In this document: in pieces, positions 35,454 through 47,989 of the stretch
Numbering within the stretch: position 1 is the first letter of the stretch
How the letters are laid out: the number at the start of each line of letters is the position of its first letter
Assembly (NCBI RefSeq): GCF_026210795.1
Contig: NC_089432.1
Location: 4,464,001-4,528,000 of the forward strand
DNA: 64,000 nucleotides
Reading direction: 5' to 3'
From: Rhizophagus irregularis
Lineage: Eukaryota; Glomeromycota; Glomeromycetes; Glomerales; Glomeraceae
Translations under genes and position numbers: made by a program
Notes under the pieces: generated by a model
What the model was told of the DNA's origin: nothing
Databases searched by the model: none
What the model saw: the letters and a program-made list of their open reading frames with translations, nothing else

Positions 35454-37350
35454 AAGTTCAATTGAGTAAACAAAATTGAAAGTAAGGTCAAAATTTTTTT
35501 TTTTTCGTTGGAAAAGGGTTGAAGATCAATTTAGTCAAGTGAAGAACTATTGGCTAGTTTTCGAATACGTTTCCGTTAGACGGAAATTAATTTTTTGAAT
35601 TGTTGCATTTTCAATTTTTATCGGATCATTTCATTTCGTAATATTTTATGAATTAATTTAACTTTTCAGCTATTATTACAGATTCTCCTGAGATGAGATT
35701 TGGAATTCAACGTTCAAAATTTTTTTTGTAAATTTGCTATAAAGTATGTATAACATAAAAAAAAAATATTTTATTTTATTGTAATTTTGGAGAGTCATCG
35801 ACTTATTGCGTTCCATAATTTATAAAAATAATTCTTAAAGAAGAAAACAAATAAGAATTCAACATAAAACTTCAATTTATTTAATAACAAAGAAAAATTG
35901 GTTGACAATCGTTTATTTCACTTCTTTCGCGAGGTAAATAATAACCATATTTTTACGTTTCTAATTGATTATTTAAAATTTGTCACAAAACTTTTACTAT
36001 AAATACGTCATTTTATTTAAATTAAGTCATAAAAATATTTTCATTGTACTTCTTATTATAATCTGAAAAAAGAAATGTTCTATAAATAAATACTACATCG
36101 GAGTATATGATCCATAAGATCATGGATTGTTGGATATAATAGTTACATTTTATAATATTTTGATAACCAAGATAAATAAACAACTATCATTTATTTTTAC
36201 TTTTTTAGGATGGGAAATTGAAAGATTGTATTGTTTGGTTAATTAACTTAATCGGAGTTAATTAGAAGATAATAAAAAAAAATCTATTTGAAAAATAATA
36301 CAGTAAATAAAAAAATGATATCATTGTTCTTTATAAATTTTTGTTTAAATCTTACAGTACAATCTTACAGTACAATAATATTGTCATACAACAAGATAAA
36401 GATGTACAGTAACCAAATATGGTAAAGTTTAAAAAAAAAATCGAAAAAATATTAGCATCGGCGTTTATGCATCTTTATGTCCATTATGAGCGTTATATGG
36501 TCACGGTCGTTAGTAACCAAGAAGTCTTTCTTCAAAAAATTTAGATGGTAAATGAAGAAATGTACTCGTATATTGAATACATGAAGGAACATTTAAACAA
36601 CTAATCTGTATTTATGCAGTAAAGTTATCTTTTATTTCGTTTATTTTTTATTTTTTTTTTTTTGATTCCTACGCAGAAATTGAAAATAAAATCATCCGTT
36701 ACACCAAAATTTTTTTTTAAGAAACAATCAAACAATGTATATTATGCATATAAGATGATCTAAGATAATGATCACTTGCATAAATTCATATGAAAAATGT
36801 TTATACGGTTTGTGCGGCTTTAATTTGACCGAGTGTCCGGATTAAAATATTGAATCGGTTTCTATTCCAGCCACATCCAAGATCCGAGTAACTTAATATT
36901 GATATGTATAGAAGTAAGCAAGCCACATCCGCCACAGATAATTTAGATAAGGCAATGATGGGCAAGTCAAATTTATATAAATTCTACAGATGTCATGAAA
37001 TCGAATAATAACAATAACAAATAAAATAAAAAAAAATGAATATGTAAATAATTATCGTTATAAGATAAAAAAAATGTATTAATCTATCTTTTTTAGCTAA
37101 ACAAATGAACAATAAAAAGATGATTCACGTGCAAAATAAATTAAAAAACGCATACAATTAATTCTTAAAGAAGTTGCTTTCTTCTTCTTATCTGTCATTT
37201 ACTAGATAAAATTCCAATAAATAAATTATATAACGTCATTTGATGTAAGCATGTATGTAAGTATTTTAAACTCCGTGTTTTTTTTTTTTGAAAGAATTTA
37301 TGGCATTGAATGTGTTTCGGAATTAAAAAAAATGAGGTTCTTAGTACTTT
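35454..37350. other. Gene-free AT-rich stretch
   Basis: No coding region was recognised. A 13-bp direct repeat AATCTTACAGTAC lies near 36351-36377. The region ends at a short tandem repeat and the HMG-box gene. Confidence 0.4.
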
Positions 37351-37362
37351 TCGAAAAGAAGA

Positions 37363-37452
37363 AAAGAAAGAATCTTTTCAATTCTAAATGCGTTTCAAGG
37401 AGAGAATTAAGAAAGAACCCTTTCAGTTCTAAATGCGTTTCAAGGAGAGAAT
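37363..37452. repeat. Two-copy tandem repeat, about 43 bp
   Basis: CTTTTCAATTCTAAATGCGT then TTCAAGGAGAGAAT is followed by a near copy beginning CTTTCAGTTCTAAATGCG. A short frame over it encodes a repeated NSKCVSRRE peptide with no gene context. Confidence 0.7.
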
Positions 37453-37636
37453 AATTTTTATTTTTTTATGTTCTTTTGGAAATATTTTATATGAGAGTAC
37501 TTGGAGAAAATGAATAAAAGCAGGTAAGTTTCGAACGATAATCATTCAAAAAATTTTATTAAAAAAATAATTAACTACAAAAACTACATTAAACATTATT
37601 TTTTTTTGACGTGACATTATTTTAAAGAGATTAAAA

Positions 37637-38080
37637 ATGACCGCTAGAAGAATGTCCCAAAATGCTTTTTTGTGTTTTGCTGAAATATATCGTGATGTTC
37701 TTTGTGAAACAGAAAGAATCGAACGCCCACTAGCAATGGAATTAGCATCACGTGTATGGGCCAAAATGAAGGATGAAGAAAAAATTCCATGGTTTAGATT
37801 ACACAATGAAAAAAAACTAATGAGTATGGTTGAAAGAGATATGACATTACTTAATAAGTCGAATTTTGATTTGATAAAGTTAACGTCCAATTCACCATTT
37901 ATTATCGAACCAAAATCATTAATGGCTGGTGTGGTAATGGAAAGATTGGCAACGAGACAAATTGTCACAAATAGGAACACTGATGATGGTGGTGATGGTG
38001 GTGATGTCAATGATGAAGAATACACGGAAATTTTTAATGAATTTATAGACCAAAATATGGTGGCTAGTGAATATTGTTGA
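37637..38080 (+). CDS. HMG-box protein (MATA-HMG-like)
   Basis: A single-exon gene of 147 aa. Residues about 4-62 form an HMG box: [19 protein letters not shown] as helix 1, [20 protein letters not shown] as helix 2 with the conserved Trp, then [13 protein letters not shown] into helix 3. The rest is a variable tail with a short GGDGGD run and an acidic [13 protein letters not shown] stretch. HMG-box proteins bend DNA in the minor groove; arbuscular mycorrhizal fungi carry many single-box copies of the MATA type. The tail has no second DNA-binding domain and no obvious nuclear signal beyond the box itself. Whether it has any mating role cannot be judged from sequence: no homeodomain or other mating-locus partner is nearby. 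The ATG at 37637 follows an AAAA context. Confidence 0.85.
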   Translation: MTARRMSQNAFLCFAEIYRDVLCETERIERPLAMELASRVWAKMKDEEKIPWFRLHNEKKLMSMVERDMTLLNKSNFDLIKLTSNSPFIIEPKSLMAGVVMERLATRQIVTNRNTDDGGDGGDVNDEEYTEIFNEFIDQNMVASEYC

Positions 38081-39692
38081 AAATAAATTGTGACACCAGC
38101 AACTTTCATAAGATATAAATATGCTTTAAAAATCTATGAGAAATATAAAGTCTGAATTATGATATTATTAATTTGTTATATGTCTATCAATAGTTAAAAA
38201 TAGTTGTTAGAATTACCATCTAAAATCTATGTAGTCTATATCAAAACATTAAGAAATAATTTATATAAGTAATTAAGCTTTTAAAATAAATAAATAAAAG
38301 ATGATAGATATTTTGTAAATCTATATATAAGGAAAATAAATTCTTAACAAATTCTTTGGAAATTTTTTATTTCACTATATTTATACTAGTTTACAAAGAC
38401 TTAAATTAATCAAAATTCACAATTTGGTATAAGAATGTAATTAATTTTCTTTTTCTTTTAGAACTTCTTTTCATCAAAAGATCATCAATTTGTAAATTTT
38501 GAAATCATATTTGAAATTTTAATTTTGGTGCTACGGATAGTCGGATAGTGCTTTGATCCACGTACGGATTGATCCGGGATTTTCCTTGAAAAGTGCATTT
38601 TTACGTGATCACCCATTTTATTCATCACAACCTCTAATCGCGAAATACTAATTCTCTTTTGAAATGTTTAAATATTATAGTTTATTAGAAAAAATTTTAA
38701 ACAAAATATTTTTATTTATTTAATCGAACAACAAAAATATATTTTTTACCATTGCAATAAAGTTATTCATAATCTTTTAAATTAAAAAGAAAGTTGCGGA
38801 TTTCATTGGCTATTTTCTGTTACTATATATAAAAATATTATGTTTGAATAAATATGTTTTTTAAAACCCTTATTTCCTTTATTCAAAAAAAAAACAAACA
38901 TTACATCGATATTTGTAGATTTCATTTCATTCGATATTTCTCATTTCCCATGTTTCAAACCCAAATTAATGTTCCAAATTTAGAAACTGGTATCACTCCT
39001 ATTTCTTATTTGGAAGCTGGTGCAATTGTCAATTTATACTATAAAAGACATTTTGGTATAATGGCATAATAGGATTTTCAAAAATTTCACAATTTCAATT
39101 TCAAAAATTACAAAAATTTAATTTTTTGAAATTTTGTAATTTCAAAAAGAGAAACATTTTAAAAATTTTTTAGTGTAAATTAACATAGCAATTATGTTAA
39201 TTTTAAAAATAAAATGGTTATAATTTCAGATAGAATATATTTTAATTTATTTTATCAATTGTGATAAAAGATCTGCTGAAAAATTGGGACGGTATATTTT
39301 TTGTAATAGAAAATGAATGATAATGAGTGAGTTAGGTCACACACAATGTTTTTGTGATAATTGTAAAAAGAATAGAATGTTTAATATATACAAAGGGTAA
39401 AACCCATAAAAAAATTTAATAAGACGTGAATATCATAAAAACATTAAGGATAAAATAATATTCAACTTTACAATTGAAAAGATGTCAAACTCATACGACG
39501 ACTACAAATTTCAGTCCTCAAGGGACGATGACATCATAACAGCAGTAAATAAATATTAAATCATAAAGTGATCGACAATTACGATCCATGCATGTGCTAT
39601 TAATGTTTTGGTGACACAATCTTTATATGTAAGTAAGCTCACGAGGCATAAAAATTTTATTTTTTCAATAAAAAATTTTTCTGCACCCAAAA
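38081..39692. other. Gene-free stretch between HMG-box and kinase genes
   Basis: A 71-codon frame at 38854-39069 has a TATATATAAA motif about 30 nt upstream but no recognisable domain; I treat it as unproven. The rest is AT-rich, with palindromic AAATTTCAAAAA motifs near 39080-39150. Confidence 0.4.
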
Positions 39693-41689
39693 ATGTCTAA
39701 CAAAATTGAACCTGAAGTTATTGATAATTCAAATGAGATGATTAATTGGATTGATGAAGCTATTACAAAAAATTACCTTAAATATTATGAATATAATCAT
39801 TTTTATAATATTCAAGAAATTGGTTTCGGAAGGTTCGGAAAAGTTTATCGTGCAAACTATAGAAATTCTTGTAAAGTATTGAAAAATTTTTTTAATTTTG
39901 ATAATGTCACAGTTAAAGAAATTGTTAATGAAGTAATTATAATATTTATTAATTTTATATATATTTTGGTCTTTACGATATTATTATTTCATTTTTTAAT
40001 TTAAATTCTGTTTTATGATTAGCTTAAACTTCATCGCCAAATGAAATCTTATGAGAATATTATTCATTTTTGTGGCGTTACAACAAGTATGATAAATAGT
40101 TTTTGATGATATTTGTTTTTTTATTCTCAGTAAAATATTAAAAATTTAATTATTTTTGTTTTTTCTTCTTTTAAAAGAAAATCGAAATGATAATTCAAAA
40201 AAGTATCAATTGGTAATGGAATATGCTGATGATGGTACCCTTCGTAATTATTTAAAAGAACATTTTGATAAACTCACTTGGAATGATAAGTTAAATCTGG
40301 CACTTCAATTGGCTCGTGCTGTATTATGTTTACATGATGAAGGAATAACGCATCGTGATTTGGTAATTAATTAATTTATAATATACTTCTATTCATGAAT
40401 AATTTATAATTTATTCACTTGAATTTAATTAATTTATTCATCATTTATAATTATAGAACCCTAACAATGTATTAGTTCATCAAGGTATTATCAAATTATC
40501 AGATTTCGGATTATCAAAAAGAATTGAAGAATCGTTCAATCTTCAATCAAAATTATTTGATATGGTTGTTTACGTTGATCCAAAAGTTTTTGATCAAATA
40601 AGATACAATTATTATCAATTGCAAACATACTCTTTAAATAAAAAGAGTGATATTTATAGCATTGGTATACTCTTATGGGAACTATCTAGTGGTCGCCCAC
40701 CTTTTTGTAATGAACTTTTCAATACATCCGATCTTGATCTGGCTTTAGAAATATTACAGGGTCTTAGAGAGAAACCTATTCCTAATACCCCCGAAGATTA
40801 TTTAAAACTTTATACTGGTAAATATAATATATTAATAATGTTGTTTTTGGTTAATTTTAAATTATATTAATATACTTAATATATTTAAATGTTTTTAATA
40901 GAATGTTGGGATAATGAGCCAGATAATCGACCAACTATCAATGAAGTTATTACTAAATTAAATATAATTATTTCAAATCAATTATTAAGTGAACATCAAG
41001 TTATTCAAAATTTTGATAAGATAAATTTAAACGAAATAGAACCTTCGATGTCGTTTGATGAAAATAATTTTAATCTGATGATTCATGAAATATTTACTTT
41101 ACTTACCAATATAGAAAAAGATAAAGTAAAAGAGGCAATTCTTAATTGTTTTAATGATCATAACGTAAATTCACAAGATATTTATGATTGGTTAATAAAT
41201 CATCAGGATAATTCAGATTCTATCGTTTTGCTTGGAGAATTTAATTATTTTGGAATTGTAGTTAATGTTGATAGACAAAAAGCATTTGAATTATATGAAA
41301 AAGCAGCAAATTTAGGAAATTCAATTGGGTTGGACAATTTAGGAAATTGTTATGATGAAGGAATTGGAGTTAACGTCAATAAAGAAAAAGCATTTGAATT
41401 ATATCAAAAAGCTGCAAGTTTGGGTAATACGTCTGGTATAAATAATTTAGGATATTGTTATGATTATGGAGTTGGAACTAATATTGATAAACAAAAAGCA
41501 TGTGAATTATATCAAAAGGCAGCAAATTTAGGAAATATTACAGCTCAATATAATTTAGCTACAATGTATGTAAATGGAGATGGAGCTTTGAAAAATATAG
41601 ATCAAGCAATTTATTGGTTTGAAAAAGCTGCTGAACAAGGTGATGAAGACGCTCAAAATAAATTAGAAGAATTCAAGAATTTGATATGA
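39693..41689 (+). CDS. TKL-like protein kinase with four Sel1 repeats (intact copy)
   Basis: Five exons: 39693-39932, 40023-40086, 40178-40362, 40457-40817 and 40902-41689, all GT-AG, 1638 nt, 545 aa. N-terminal helix EMINWIDEAITKNYLKYYEY (15-34), glycine loop [14 protein letters not shown] (43-56), lysine in CKVLKNFF (64), THRDLNPNNVL (159-169) with the HRD intact and Asn for metal binding, SDFGLSKRI (178-186), then DPKVF in place of APE, and a WDNEPDNRPTI end of the C-lobe. A linker of about 100 residues leads to four Sel1 repeats (about 392-545) with CYDEGIGVNVNKEKAFELYQ-type units. Sel1 repeats bind partner proteins in signalling and ER-quality-control complexes. All key catalytic residues are present, so it is probably an active Ser/Thr or dual kinase. 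Cytosolic by absence of signal or membrane segments. It is the reference copy for the other paralogues here. Confidence 0.93.
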
Positions 41690-42770
41690 TTCTTTTTTTT
41701 TTTTTTTTTTGATTATTAGGATATAAATATTTTCTATGATTAAACAAGTAGAATCATATATACGATATATTATAATATAATACTTATTTACTATATTAAT
41801 AAAATAATAGTAATTTCATTCGTTAACTTTGGTTGATCGAGCAATTATAAATAAAATAGAATTTAATCAAGCTGAAGCATATAAATAAAATTTTGATTTG
41901 TAATTATAAAAATCAAAAAAAAAAATATTATGTACAAATTAATATTGTTAGTTTCGTAATTTTATATGTAAGGAAAAAATAATTATTAATGTATATCACG
42001 AAATTACTATCATTTTTTGCGAAAAATTTTGATGAAATTGTTCTATACTTATTATTTAAAATTTTTTTTTTTTTACAATGTATTATTTCTTTACTTGATT
42101 ATAAAAAAAAAAAGAATAAATTCAAAATTTGGCTTTTTGTTTATTTTTCTACATAATTTTTGAAAAATTCTTTTGTGAATATTTATATAAATTTCATTCC
42201 GACGTCTTATCACCACTCATTTATCGTCATTTACTTTATTCATACATTGAAAAATTATTCAAACTATTGAAGTATAGCCCCTACACTCACCATACTCTGT
42301 CACTTCCAAAATATTATACAGTATAATCAAATATTACCCCAATTATAAATAATATTGAATAATAAAAAAAATAGATTAGAAACGACAATAAAAATGAGAA
42401 AGTGAAGGAGTGTGATAAATAATTTTGATCACATGATTCGCAGAATTTTTTGGGTGCGCTTGGGAGTAGTTGACCGCGCGGTCACATTCTATATTTCTAT
42501 GTAGCAATTCTCACTTCTTGTACTTTCGAATATAAATATCAATAAGGCTTTTGAACATAAAATTTCCACACTCTTTGTATTTATTTTTTCGCATGTAATT
42601 AATAAAAATTATACTTTGAATATATTCGTTCTTATATATAATTTAATGCAATGATTAGCAAACGCAGTAATTTATTTATTTATTTATTGCAAAAGAAAAT
42701 AATAAAGTTTTTGAGAATATGACGTTTATCCTTCCCTCCCTCCCTCCGAACCTAAACCAAATTCATTTTC
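41690..42770. other. Gene-free AT-rich stretch
   Basis: Contains the 3' flanks of the convergent kinase (+) and coiled-coil (-) genes. Only homopolymer runs and a CCCTCCCTCCCTCC run near 42733 were noted. Confidence 0.4.
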
Positions 42771-42773
42771 TAA

Positions 42774-43377
42774 TTAGATGTTATGAAGTTCTAAGGAGCG
42801 AACTTTGGCTGCTCGTTCTCTCAAAGTAAGTTTCCGTTCTTTCAAGCTCAAAGTTCGCTTCTCTTCTTCAATTTTATTTTCATTAATCTTTTTTGATTCC
42901 TTTGGTGTTACCCAAAGTAAATTTGCTGTCTTTAGATCTTCCTAGAAAATTGAGAAAAAAAGCGTGAGTTACAGTAAGTAATAAGTACAAGAGAGAAAAC
43001 CTCCTTCATCCAGGGCATGCCAGTAACAGCCAGGAGAATACTCCTTCACCCAGGGCAAGCCAGTAACGGCCAGAAGAATACTCCTTCACCCTGGGCAAGC
43101 TAGTAATGACCAGGAGAATACTCCTTCACCAAAGACAAGCCAGTAACGGCCAGGAGAATACTCCTTCATCTAGGGCAAGCCAGTAACGGCCAGGAGAATA
43201 CTTCCTTCGCCCAAAAACTTGGTTCAAAGTGTAAGTTTAATTAGGGAAAGTACATAACTGATTCCACCTCCAGAATCAGTAGACCCCAATTAAAAACTTG
43301 CACTACAACAAATAACTTACTTTTTTAGATACCATTAATTCTCGTGCTATTTTAATTTTGCGTCTTGATGACAATTC
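42774..43377 (-). CDS. 3' exons of an unrecognised gene, basic coiled-coil tail (partial)
   Basis: Two phase-0 exons are clear: 43377-43321 (19 codons, ELSSRRKIKIARELMVSKK) and 42941-42774 (ending in TAA). They are joined by a 379-nt GTAAGT...CTAG intron. The second exon encodes EDLKTANLLWVTPKES then a long charged helix (EEEKRTLSLKERKLTLRERA) that looks like a coiled coil. Codon usage and splice signals are convincing. The next upstream sequence on this strand, about 43500-43380, has an open stretch EWSLVDFDGWMLNN, but I could not connect it to the exons. Further upstream lies a 136-bp tandem array, so the 5' part may have been disrupted. Family not recognised. The low-GC intron hosts a minisatellite. 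Confidence 0.6.
43001..43200. repeat. 40-bp minisatellite, five copies, inside an intron
   Basis: The unit CAGTAACGGCCAGGAGAATA + CTCCTTCACCCAGGGCAAGC repeats five times with a regular 40-bp period and few changes. It is much richer in GC than the surroundings and sits wholly in the intron between 43320 and 42942. Confidence 0.92.
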
Positions 43378-43539
43378 CTGAAGAACTTTGCCAAGATATT
43401 ATAGAAAAGTCTTTGTGTTAGTGATTTCTGACAATATTTGATGTTGTTTAACATCCAACCATCGAAGTCAACTAATGACCATTCTTTTGGATTTTTATCA
43501 AAGTATTTTCATATCTTTTGTTGTCCATAATGGAGGCGT

Positions 43540-44045
43540 TTATACGTGCGTGTATTACTACAGTTCAGAGTCAAAGAAGAGTCAGGATGAAAAAGCAGTG
43601 TATTTATATACGTTTATACGTGCGTGTATTACTTACTATAGTTCAGAGAGTTCAGAGTGAAAAAAGAGTCGCGTTTTACTATAGATTGATAATCGCGTTT
43701 TGAGAAAAATTCTAAGGAGAAGGGATGAAAAAGTAGTGTATTTATATACGTTTATACGCGTGTATTACTTACTATAGTTCAGAGAGTTCAGAGTGAAAAA
43801 AGAGTCGCGATTTACTATAGATTGATAATCGCGTTTTGAGAAAAATTCTAAGGAGAAGGGATGAAAAAGTAGTGTATTTATATACGTTTATACGCGTGTA
43901 TTACTTACTATAGTTCAGAGAGTTCAGAGTGAAAAAAGAGTCGCGTTTTATTATAGTGCGTTTTGAGAAAAATTCTAAGGAGAAGGTAGTGTATTTATAT
44001 ATGTTTATATAGTTCAGGGTCAAAAAAGAATCGCGTTTTACTATA
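43540..44045. repeat. About 136-bp tandem repeat, roughly four copies
   Basis: The block GATGAAAAAGTAGTGTATTT, then ATACGTTTATACG, ATAGTTCAGAGAGTTCAGAG and AATCGCGTTTTGAGAAAAAT, recurs with anchors at 43586, 43725 and 43861 (periods 139 and 136) plus a shortened copy near 43985. Short frames over it are repeat by-products. Confidence 0.9.
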
Positions 44046-45430
44046 ACTAAACTTATTTTCGGTTACTTAATTATTATTAAATCTCAGCACTCAAATTTTA
44101 TTAAACCCAATTTATTTTATGCATAAATTTACTATTTATAGTTAGGCCATACAAACTTGATTTTATGGTTTTCATAATATAAAAATTTCATCAATAACCC
44201 GGCAACCCGGCTTTTAATTTTTTTTTTCAAAAATTTTATATGCGAAATTTTTTTTCAATTTTTAAAAAATTCTCACCCGGCATAGTAATATTATAAAAAA
44301 AAATTTTTTTTAACTTAACGAACTGATCCAGCCGGACTATGAAAACCATTTTTACCACTTTGTGTCACCTTACATGAGTTACGCGTAAGCAAATAAATGT
44401 CGCAGTAGTGCGGTACTACAAAGTAATATAGCTATAAAGTTTATGATTTCTGGCTACAAAAAAAATACATTTTTTTATCGTGGGCATATAGATAATACTA
44501 TAGTACTACTATAGTCTATAATTTTCATCTCAGAGTTACTACGCTTAATTTTTTTTTCCGTAGTTTATCGGTAGTTAAAAATTGTATAGTCTTTCGTGGT
44601 ATAAACTAGTTATTTCACAAAAAGCCGTAGATATTATTGATAATCACGGCAGAACTGTGATGATCAATGATATCTATGATATCTCGATAAATTTAATTAC
44701 ATAAGCTAATTGCTTCAATTATAATATTATAAGCATTTTTTATTGTTAAATAAGACTGATACTTTTTCGTATACTAAATAACATGTAAAATTAAAAGGAC
44801 GCATCGCGTTAACACATACAATTTATTTTATTATATATCCTTATAGGATCACACTGTATTTTTTTACATTTATTGAATAGCTTTATTGATTATATATAAT
44901 AAATGATAAATCATTACTAATACATTAATAAAAACTTTATTTATTTATTTATTTATTATATGTCAAGCAGGAAGTAATTTGGGTACAACGTAAGAAAATA
45001 CAGATATACCACGTACATACTATAACAACAGACCCTCACTTGTATCTATAGGAACCTTCCTGTTCAATACTACGACCAGTAAGGAACAGCATCACAACCA
45101 AAAAAATATAAAAAAATTAATGATCCGTATTTTTCTTTCGACCAAAAGGCTGCCAACTGTAAATACTGTCAGATTTGGAATGATTCACACTATCCTAAAT
45201 TGTTGCTGTTTAATGGGGAAAAACTACTATTGCAGAAAAAAAAAGGTGTAGCTATCATGACTACTCGTAAAAATGTAATTTGACTCGTTAATGGATATAA
45301 AAAATAAAGTAAAATTAATGTTTTGAGTTTGAAGTTCCTGCTTCTGTTGAGTCACCGTTTAAGGCAGGGCGTTTATAGCGTCAGAGGTCACTATATTAGT
45401 AGATCGCGCAGCATCGTGCTTGTTAGGTCT
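44046..45430. other. Gene-free AT-rich stretch
   Basis: No gene seen. CCCGGC motifs near 44200-44280 and an ATTTATTTATTTATTT run near 44936-44956 were noted. Confidence 0.4.
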
Positions 45431-45435
45431 ATGTT

Positions 45436-46777
45436 CTACCTCTTTGGTATCATCGGATGTATCTTGTGAAGCACCTTTGCGAAGAGGGACAAGTCAGCCA
45501 ACTTGTTTGGATCTTCTAGTGAAATCAAAACCTTTGATAAACTGATACATTTCTTTTTAATTTGGATTTGACATTGATGTTCAATGTCTTTGGCGTTTAT
45601 GTAGTGTTGCGAATGTTCAGTCATTTCGTTGTGGAATGTGTTGGTCTTACTAGTGAGATAATTCTTTTCATTCGACCGACGATCAACTTTTGTAACGGTC
45701 GTTCTATGGTAATCAGCTTCTGCCTTTTCTTGTTGAATAATCTCTTCACGCTGACGTTGCTCACAGCGTAACTTTTTTTGTTCAGCTGGACTTAAGATAC
45801 GTTCTCGGGGTAAACTTTTTTTCCAATTCGTACATATATGTAAACCATTCACTAGATCCTGGAGATATAAAATCACCCTTATTCGTATAAAGAGGTACTT
45901 CTGGGATAATGTTTCTATTTCAAGGGGATAAACATATTGGAAATGGGGTTGAAAGGTTCCACCGTGTGGATTATGTCCGTAGAAGATGGGATCGTGTCAA
46001 TCGTAACCTTCTCAGAAGTAGTGAGAGGTTGTAGGGAATCAGGTTTAGCAAAAAGGGGGACTAATAATTTATAATATTTTGCCTCAGGTAACATAAATCC
46101 TTTGGCGTATTTCAAGTATTTCACTGATTTGTTAATATGGGATTTCAGAAATAGGAATTGATATTTCTGCGCTGTAGCAAGTTGTTCAGCTGGTTTGTCA
46201 CGACGGATATGTCATGATTTGTTGAAAATTCGTCTACACGCGCGTTTAAAAAGATATCTTGTTTTTTCTGCACTTTAGAGTTCGTGCTCGGAGTGATGGA
46301 GAAATTGCTGAGCCGTTTTCTATACATATGTCTATTTCCTAACTTCAGAATTGAAGTACCGTCGCGAGCATGGAGCGTCTCGGTGAAGGAAATACCCAGC
46401 CTACGGGAGAAGATATGTTTTTTAAAGTGAGATTTCCATCGAAAGTACAAGAGGTTGGCATGTGAAATCTTGTTATTAATAAATTTTTGTGTCGTGTCTA
46501 CAGTCTCTATATGTTTGGATTCTCTAATATTTTTGAAAGCGTCATTTTTAAACAATTGAGATTGGTGTGTGATGCAAGCGCGTTGTCCGTGTGACATTAT
46601 GAAAGGAGTAGGTTTATCACAAATATGTGTGGTTGGTGAAATAACTGAATGTTTGGACGTGTGTGAATATATATTCCAAAGTAAAAATGATAACGTAAAA
46701 TTTAAAAAAGTTCTTGTAGTAGTATTGCGTTTAGCCTCTCTAGTAGCACGTGATAAGATGATATGTATACGATCCAA
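45436..46777 (-). pseudogene. Cluster of decayed ORFs from one unrecognised coding sequence
   Basis: Three minus-strand frames follow one another without gaps: 46777-46145 (210 codons), then RDKPAEQLATAQKYQFLFLK continuing to 45915, then IPEVPLYTNKGDFISPGSSE in a further frame, and 45876-45436, rich in charged helix (SPAEQKKLRCEQRQREEIIQ). Adjacent frames overlap and each continues plausible coding, so the pattern looks like one protein of about 450 aa broken by several frameshifts rather than by introns. The base composition is less AT-rich than the neighbours. No domain was recognised; it may be a repeat-borne ORF. Not expected to make a full protein. Confidence 0.45.
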
Positions 46778-46779
46778 TA

Positions 46780-47920
46780 ATTTTTGTCAGATCAAATTAA
46801 AATATTTTTGTTCCTTTTAGTTGTAAGGAAAAGAAGTGTGTACTTACTTGGTATTTGTTGTTCGGGAGTGGGGTGGATTTCATGTGGTAATCATTTGTGT
46901 GTATTTTAAGATGAATATCATTGGTGCATTTTCTACGATCGGCAAGCTCAAAAAAGTAACTTCTTGATCGCAAATCTTGTTATAACCAGCCCGATTAGGA
47001 CGGGTCACTTGATATTTGGAAATGAGACGTCGAAAGAATGATCCCCAAGGGAAGAAGTTGAGAGTTATGAAAATGACAAAATCGTAAAAAAGTTATGTTT
47101 ATGTAAAAAAACTACTATCCGTAGGGTCAGTTTGAGTTGAGGAGTTCTTTCCATCAGAGGCCACCCCGTGGTCCTCTCTCCTCTATCGCTTAGTACGAAG
47201 GTGGAAAAAAGTTATTTGAAAAAATTTTACTGCGGATTTCTGTGAAATCAGACGGAAAGGGGAAAGAGTTTTTTTTTTATACAATAAAACCTTAAATAGA
47301 CTATAAATTAACTCGCGACTAATTTAATAGTGTGATCATCAGAGTCTATATAATAAAACACTTTTTGTATAAGTCTTTAGGCAATACTTTGTTGCAGCGG
47401 TCAAATTATGCCACTTCATGGCACAATCTGAGCCAATTAAATGGCCTCAATCGAAAACAGCACGTTATTGCCTAAATACTATACAATAAGTATATAATAT
47501 TGTAGAGACTTAACAAGGCACGGTTAGACATGTATGATCTTTGACTGAAATATTTGTAATCAAATATATATATACTGCAACTAATAATAGTAATTAAATG
47601 CAATAATATTTCTTTACTTTAATTTGCATCAATGTGTTTTTTAAATGTATACAATCTATAGTTTGAGAATCGCGTTTTACCGATACGAAGTATACGAAGT
47701 TTATATATTGATCATCATCATGTATTTAATTTTCACACTTAGATCACACTTTCCTGATTTAAGGCTGCGAGAGTGCGAATTTAAATGACATATGTTACTT
47801 GTAGTGCTGATATTATTTCTATTATTTCTAGACTCACTAAGTCAATTCGAAACCGATCACTGGAAGGATTTGAAAAATTGGAAAACCAATAACAATATTA
47901 ACGGTTAGAATCATGCTCCG
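46780..47920. other. Gene-free stretch with mixed composition
   Basis: 47040-47220 is less AT-rich (CCACCCCGTGGTCCTCTCTC) and may be older repeat sequence upstream of the decayed ORF cluster. A small palindromic element lies at 47360-47490. Nothing else was recognised. Confidence 0.35.
47360..47490. repeat. Small element with inverted TTTAGGCAATA termini
   Basis: TTTAGGCAATA (47376-47386) and TATTGCCTAAA (47466-47476) are exact inverses. Similarity continues outward (TTGTATAAGTC against GTATTGTATAG in inverse). About 130 bp with no coding capacity; MITE-like. Confidence 0.5.
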
Positions 47921-47989
47921 CCAAAAGCATCTCAACTTAAGTTGGTTATGGTGACGAGCCCTGGAGATGCCTAGCAAACGTCTCAATCA

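Noticed and set aside
37546-38109. 187-codon minus-strand frame opposite the HMG-box gene
   Set aside because: Antisense shadow; the plus-strand frame encodes a clear HMG box.
38854-39069. 71-codon frame after a TATATATAAA motif
   Set aside because: The TATA motif is only about 30 nt from the ATG, unlike the roughly 125-150 nt seen for the two better genes here, and no domain is recognised.
43003-43200. Regular spacing suggesting a CRISPR array
   Set aside because: The 40-bp units are identical along their whole length with no unique spacers, and the region is a eukaryotic intron.
46569-46820. 83-codon plus-strand frame
   Set aside because: Antisense shadow of the decayed minus-strand ORF cluster.
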